Assembly (NCBI GenBank): GCA_029202845.1
Contig: CP119315.1
Coordinates: forward strand, 2,759,001 to 2,823,000
DNA: 64,000 nt
Origin: Candidatus Sphingomonas colombiensis
GTDB lineage: Bacteria; Pseudomonadota; Alphaproteobacteria; Sphingomonadales; Sphingomonadaceae
Direction: 5' to 3'
Below the pieces are notes generated by a model. The model did not search any database, was not told the origin of the DNA, and saw only the letters and a program-made list of their open reading frames with translations. Both the position numbers and the translations under genes were made by a program. Positions 60,510-64,000 of the stretch are shown piece after piece. Every line of letters begins with the position of its first letter. The first letter of the stretch is position 1.

Positions 60510-61424
60510 TCAGGTGACAGCTTCGTTCAGTCCGAGCGCCACGTAATTCTGGATGGCTTCCGCGAAGCGTCTGGCGACGTCGCGCCGGCGCCCCTTCTCG
60601 AAATAGACGACGAGATCGGTGAGCAGCATATTGTCGGTGATCGGCAGCACGACGGAGTTGCCGCGCTCGTGGCGCGCGCGCTGGCTGGGATACCATTGCA
60701 GATGCGGGAGGCCGCGCACCTGAGCGAATTGCTCGATCGCCCGACGATCAGCCTCGGGCGCGGAGATCAATTCGACGCCGCGTCGCGTGAGTTCCGTGGT
60801 GATCACGTTCAGGATTTCGGCGTCCTGTCGCCCGGGTGAAATCGCCAACTGGCGCCCGCACAGATCGCTGTATGTTATCGCATCGCGGGAGGCGAGGGGG
60901 TGGCCGGGCGGAAAAGCGACGTGGCACCGACGCCGCTCGATACAGATGAAGTCGAGATCGGATCGAGTCTGCCCGGGGAGCGCCAGCGCGATCACCGCAT
61001 CGAGACCGCCAATGCTCAACCGGTGATAGAGATCCTGCCGCGTACCGTGATGGACGTCGACCTGTGTCGTCGGATTGAGCGCAAGGAAATGCTCCACCAG
61101 CCTAAGCCGCTCTTCGACTAGAAAATTGTAGCCGCCGAGCAGCAGCGTCGAACCGCGCTGGCTACGGATGAGGGCGGCGGCGCGGTGTGCCTCGTCGTGC
61201 ATCTCCAGCAGCCGATGGGCATATGGCATGAACAATTCGCCTTCGACCGAAAGGCGGACCCGGCGTGAGGTGCGTTCGAGGAGGTGCAGGGAAAGCTGAT
61301 CCTCCAGTCGCTTCACCTTCTGCGAGACGGCGGATTGCGCAAGATCAAGCCGCCGTGCGGCGGCGGAAAAGGAGCGCTCTTCGGCGACGGTGACAAAGCT
61401 TTTAACCTCGGACGGATCAATCAT
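60510..61424 (-). CDS. LysR-family transcriptional regulator
   Basis: This 304-aa protein starts MIDPSEVKSFVTVAEERSFSA at ATG 61424; the frame continues far upstream but only this start matches the family. The HTH is AAARRLDLAQSAVSQKVKRLE. The effector domain follows from about residue 90 (TLLLGGYNF). It diverges from the TonB receptor at 61573 and probably regulates it. I saw no clear long LysR dyad in the 148-bp gap. Confidence 0.88.
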   Translation of the reverse strand: MIDPSEVKSFVTVAEERSFSAAARRLDLAQSAVSQKVKRLEDQLSLHLLERTSRRVRLSVEGELFMPYAHRLLEMHDEAHRAAALIRSQRGSTLLLGGYNFLVEERLRLVEHFLALNPTTQVDVHHGTRQDLYHRLSIGGLDAVIALALPGQTRSDLDFICIERRRCHVAFPPGHPLASRDAITYSDLCGRQLAISPGRQDAEILNVITTELTRRGVELISAPEADRRAIEQFAQVRGLPHLQWYPSQRARHERGNSVVLPITDNMLLTDLVVYFEKGRRRDVARRFAEAIQNYVALGLNEAVT

Positions 61425-61572
61425 CGCGGCTCTCCCGGCGACCGATCTAGCACGTTTCGTGATCAATTGAGCGGCTATTCGAAGATGATCGTGCGCGCTG
61501 ACTATGGAATTTGAGCCTTCACCGGAGAGGTCGCCTGCCGACCTGAGACAAGCCGGATGAAGGAGAGGAAAA

Positions 61573-63777
61573 ATGAGAATTCCAACGGTGTCCGCGTGTC
61601 GCCTCGCGATCGTCGCGATCCTGCTGGGGGGAACCTCGACCCAGGCGATCGCGCAGCAGGTGGTAGCCCCTGAGCCCGAGGCGAGCGGGCCGGCCGGCCA
61701 ACCGGACACCGGCGACATTGTCGTCACCGCGCAACGTCGTGAAGAACGACTCCAGAGCGTACCGATCTCAATCTCCGCATTCAGCGGCAAGACGCTGGAA
61801 AGTTCGGGCATCCAGTCGAGCAAGGAACTGGCGCAAATCGTTCCCGGCTTCAATTTTGCCCAGTCCTCGTTTTCGCCTCAGCCGACGATTCGCGGCATCG
61901 GTACCCGGGGCGTGGGCGCTGGGGATGAATCGGTGGTGCCGGTTTATATTGATGGCGTTTACCAGCCGTTTCTGGCGTCGTCGGTAATGGAGCTGAACAA
62001 TATCGACCGCATCGAGGTGTTGCGTGGGCCGCAGGGGGCGCTTCTCGGGCGCAATAGCACTGGCGGCGCGATCAACATCATCACTTCCACGCCCAGCGCA
62101 ACGGAAGCGTTCAAAGCATCGGCCAGTTACGGCAGCTATGACGAAGTGGTCCTAAAGGGCTATGCCACGGGCGGTAACGACGTAGTCGCCGCCGATCTCG
62201 CCGCGCTTTACAAGGATGATAACGGCTACCTGCGCAACCTGCAGGGCGGCCCCAATCGTGGCGATGTGAACAGCTTGTCGCTGCGCGGCAAAGTGCGCCT
62301 GACACCGGCGGACAACCTGGAGATGACGCTGTCGCTGGCGCACAATGCGACCCGCGACACGCTGGCCACGTCCGCGCAACCACTTAACGGAAATACCGTC
62401 GCGCGAGTGCGGAATCCAAACGTCTTGCTTCCTTCTGGTCCGTTTGAAGCATCGACCAACGGCGGTGATTCACGCTTCCGCCAAAACAGCGGTTCGCTCA
62501 CCATCGTATATCATGGCGGGGCGGTGGACGTCACATCGATCACCGGGATCGATCGATCCAAACTCAATATCTATTCAGACAATGATGCGACATTCCAGCC
62601 GGTTTCGATCCAGTCCGTGGGCTATTACTCACGATCGATAACACAGGAGCTTTACGCGACCGGGCATAGCGGCAAACTCGACTGGATTGTCGGCGGCACC
62701 TATTTCAACGCTACCGCCGGTAATAACCCCTCGCAAGTCATCACCACCAGCGCGGCCGGTGTCGTCACTATTCCGACGAATATTCAGTCTGTTGTGAAAA
62801 CGGATTCAGTCGCGGTTTATGCGCAGGGAACGTACCACCTGACGGATCGACTGCTGGTTACGGTCGGTGGCCGCTATACCGATGAAGTACGTTCGATCGG
62901 CATCACCAACCTGAACCTTCCGGTCGGGAATGAGAAATTCGGTCGCCGGCGCTATACGCAGTTCACGCCAAGCGGCACGATCCAGTATAAGTTCGATGAC
63001 GATACCAACATATACGCCAAGGCAGGTCAGGGGTTTAAATCGGGCATATTCAATGCTTCGACCTATCCGTCGGGAACTGCGCAACCAACCCCGGTCAATC
63101 CCGAAATCGTCACGCAATATGAGATCGGCACCAAATTCCGCCCGCTGCCGTGGCTGCGTGGCACCTTGTCGGCCTTCTATACCGACTACAACGATTTGCA
63201 GGTCAACGTTCGCAACCCGGTAACGCTGGCGTCCGATCTTCAGAATGCCGGTTCCGCCGAACTCTATGGTGGCGAAGCCGAGCTGTTCGCAAACCCGATG
63301 GCGGGTTTGAACCTGCGTTTCGGCCTGTCGCTGCTTCACGCCAAATACACCAAATATGAAAACGCTCAGGTGACGACCCCCACGCTGTCTCCAACTGGAG
63401 TTCCGGTAGGTGGTAATTCGACTATTTTCATCGATGCCACCGGCAATAACATCATCCGCACGCCGTTCGTGACGGTTAGCGGGGGCTTCGACTACGGGTT
63501 TGATCTCGGGGAGAGCCGGATCACCATCGCGGGCAATGCCTATTACAGCGGCAAGCAATATTGGGAGGCGAGCAATCGCGTCGTCCAGCCCGGCTACACG
63601 CTGATCAATGGCGAACTCGGCTGGCAATCGCCCGATCGGCATTTCCGCGCCTCGGTCTGGGTGCAAAATCTCCTTAATGCCGAACATCAGCTCTATATTC
63701 TCTCGTCGCCCTCCGGTGACACGCAAGTGTTCGCCCGGCCGCGTTCGGTGGGCGTGAAGCTGGGCGTGGAATTCTGA
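61573..63777 (+). CDS. TonB-dependent outer-membrane receptor
   Basis: This 734-aa protein follows AAGGAGAGG. A signal peptide (ending near QAIAQQ) and a TonB-box-like DIVVTAQRR are followed by the plug (QSVPISISAFSGKTL, VYIDGVYQ, IEVLRGPQGALLGRNSTGGAINI) and a barrel ending in Phe (VKLGVEF). It is distinct from the receptor at 16381 and probably imports another substrate. Its promoter lies opposite the LysR gene. Confidence 0.92.
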   Translation: MRIPTVSACRLAIVAILLGGTSTQAIAQQVVAPEPEASGPAGQPDTGDIVVTAQRREERLQSVPISISAFSGKTLESSGIQSSKELAQIVPGFNFAQSSFSPQPTIRGIGTRGVGAGDESVVPVYIDGVYQPFLASSVMELNNIDRIEVLRGPQGALLGRNSTGGAINIITSTPSATEAFKASASYGSYDEVVLKGYATGGNDVVAADLAALYKDDNGYLRNLQGGPNRGDVNSLSLRGKVRLTPADNLEMTLSLAHNATRDTLATSAQPLNGNTVARVRNPNVLLPSGPFEASTNGGDSRFRQNSGSLTIVYHGGAVDVTSITGIDRSKLNIYSDNDATFQPVSIQSVGYYSRSITQELYATGHSGKLDWIVGGTYFNATAGNNPSQVITTSAAGVVTIPTNIQSVVKTDSVAVYAQGTYHLTDRLLVTVGGRYTDEVRSIGITNLNLPVGNEKFGRRRYTQFTPSGTIQYKFDDDTNIYAKAGQGFKSGIFNASTYPSGTAQPTPVNPEIVTQYEIGTKFRPLPWLRGTLSAFYTDYNDLQVNVRNPVTLASDLQNAGSAELYGGEAELFANPMAGLNLRFGLSLLHAKYTKYENAQVTTPTLSPTGVPVGGNSTIFIDATGNNIIRTPFVTVSGGFDYGFDLGESRITIAGNAYYSGKQYWEASNRVVQPGYTLINGELGWQSPDRHFRASVWVQNLLNAEHQLYILSSPSGDTQVFARPRSVGVKLGVEF

Positions 63778-63844
63778 TCCGGGCCAAGCGGGTTCGGGGT
63801 CGGCAAAGTGTCGACTCCGGGATTCAAGGGGGTTGCGTGCCATC

Positions 63845-64000
63845 ATGCTGACGTCAACGAACAGGCTAACCTCATCCCGGCAGCGAGGCGCCACGCGCGG
63901 GTATCTGGAGGGCGGTGCGATGGTCGCGCTGTTCCTGGGCTTTTACGTGGTTGCCTTCATCGATCGGCAGGTCATCAACATGATGGTCAAGCCGATTCAG
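63845..64000 (+). CDS. MFS transporter, N-terminal fragment (Spinster-like)
   Basis: The last 52 codons of the window start an MFS carrier. The segment MVALFLGFYVVAFIDRQVIN is the helix-1 signature and resembles the carrier at 21852. ATG 63845 opens the frame, but GGAGGG stands 7 nt before the in-frame ATG 63920, so either could be used. The gene continues beyond the window. Confidence 0.75.
   Translation, partial: MLTSTNRLTSSRQRGATRGYLEGGAMVALFLGFYVVAFIDRQVINMMVKPIQ

Noticed and set aside
1..64000. CRISPR arrays, tRNA or rRNA genes, prophage or integrase genes
   Set aside because: None were seen: there are no regularly spaced repeats, no tRNA-like cloverleaf and no recombinase genes apart from the IS21 scrap.

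Overview
The window suggests an alphaproteobacterium of the Sphingomonadales (an inference, not a proven placement). The DNA is GC-rich. It has two large TonB-dependent receptors with short plug-domain Q-x-V-P-[IV]-x-I motifs, Spinster-type MFS carriers, many GTG/TTG starts and dense ATGA-coupled operons. The content is almost entirely catabolic. No tRNA, rRNA or CRISPR array was seen.

Layout. (1) 1-4626: an alpha/beta hydrolase diverges from an operon of an isochorismatase-like amidase, two PuuE/NodB-type deacetylase-fold hydrolases and an aldehyde dehydrogenase; it looks like an amide or imide degradation module. (2) 4627-5127: non-coding, with an IS21 IstA-like scrap. (3) 5128-9960: a CoA ligase, and an operon of a MaoC-like dehydratase, a crotonase and an APH-fold kinase-like protein. 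(4) 10092-16309: a sterol-desaturase-family oxygenase with a divergent LysR regulator, then a cytochrome P450 - ALDH - SDR operon diverging from a TetR regulator. (5) 16381-26207: a TonB receptor, a GntR regulator, a hydrolase - DUF2889 - MFS operon, an amidohydrolase, a second GntR, and an unusual alpha/beta hydrolase - flavin reductase fusion. (6) 26279-31452: a thiolase-like/DUF35 pair resembling steroid side-chain retro-aldolases, followed by three adenylate-forming or related proteins. (7) 31497-49430: the beta-oxidation core, with three pairs of acyl-CoA dehydrogenase genes, crotonases, two nitronate-monooxygenase-family flavoproteins, a quinone-oxidoreductase-family protein, SDR, a second MaoC-like dehydratase and a FadJ-type bifunctional enzyme. 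(8) 50087-54379: two more CoA ligases and a MarR regulator. (9) 54430-64000: a small secreted protein, an alpha/beta hydrolase, half of an MFS carrier, an epimerase with two aldo/keto reductases, a hydroxyacid dehydrogenase, a LysR regulator, a second TonB receptor and the start of another MFS carrier.

How the parts may fit together. TonB receptors and MFS carriers import a hydrophobic substrate. The P450, SDR and ALDH oxidise a carbon to a carboxylate, CoA ligases activate it, and paired acyl-CoA dehydrogenases, MaoC/crotonase hydratases and a retro-aldolase shorten it. The enzyme set resembles that used on steroid or bile-acid side chains, terpenoids and other branched or cyclic acids. No steroid-ring genes (KstD, Ksh, Hsa-type) are visible, so the substrate is unknown. 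The strongest new signal is a repeated motif, TATAACTAGGTnA (reverse TnACCTAGTTATA), present in exact or degenerate form at about a dozen operon heads between 6.7 and 59.5 kb. It implies that most of these scattered operons form one regulon.
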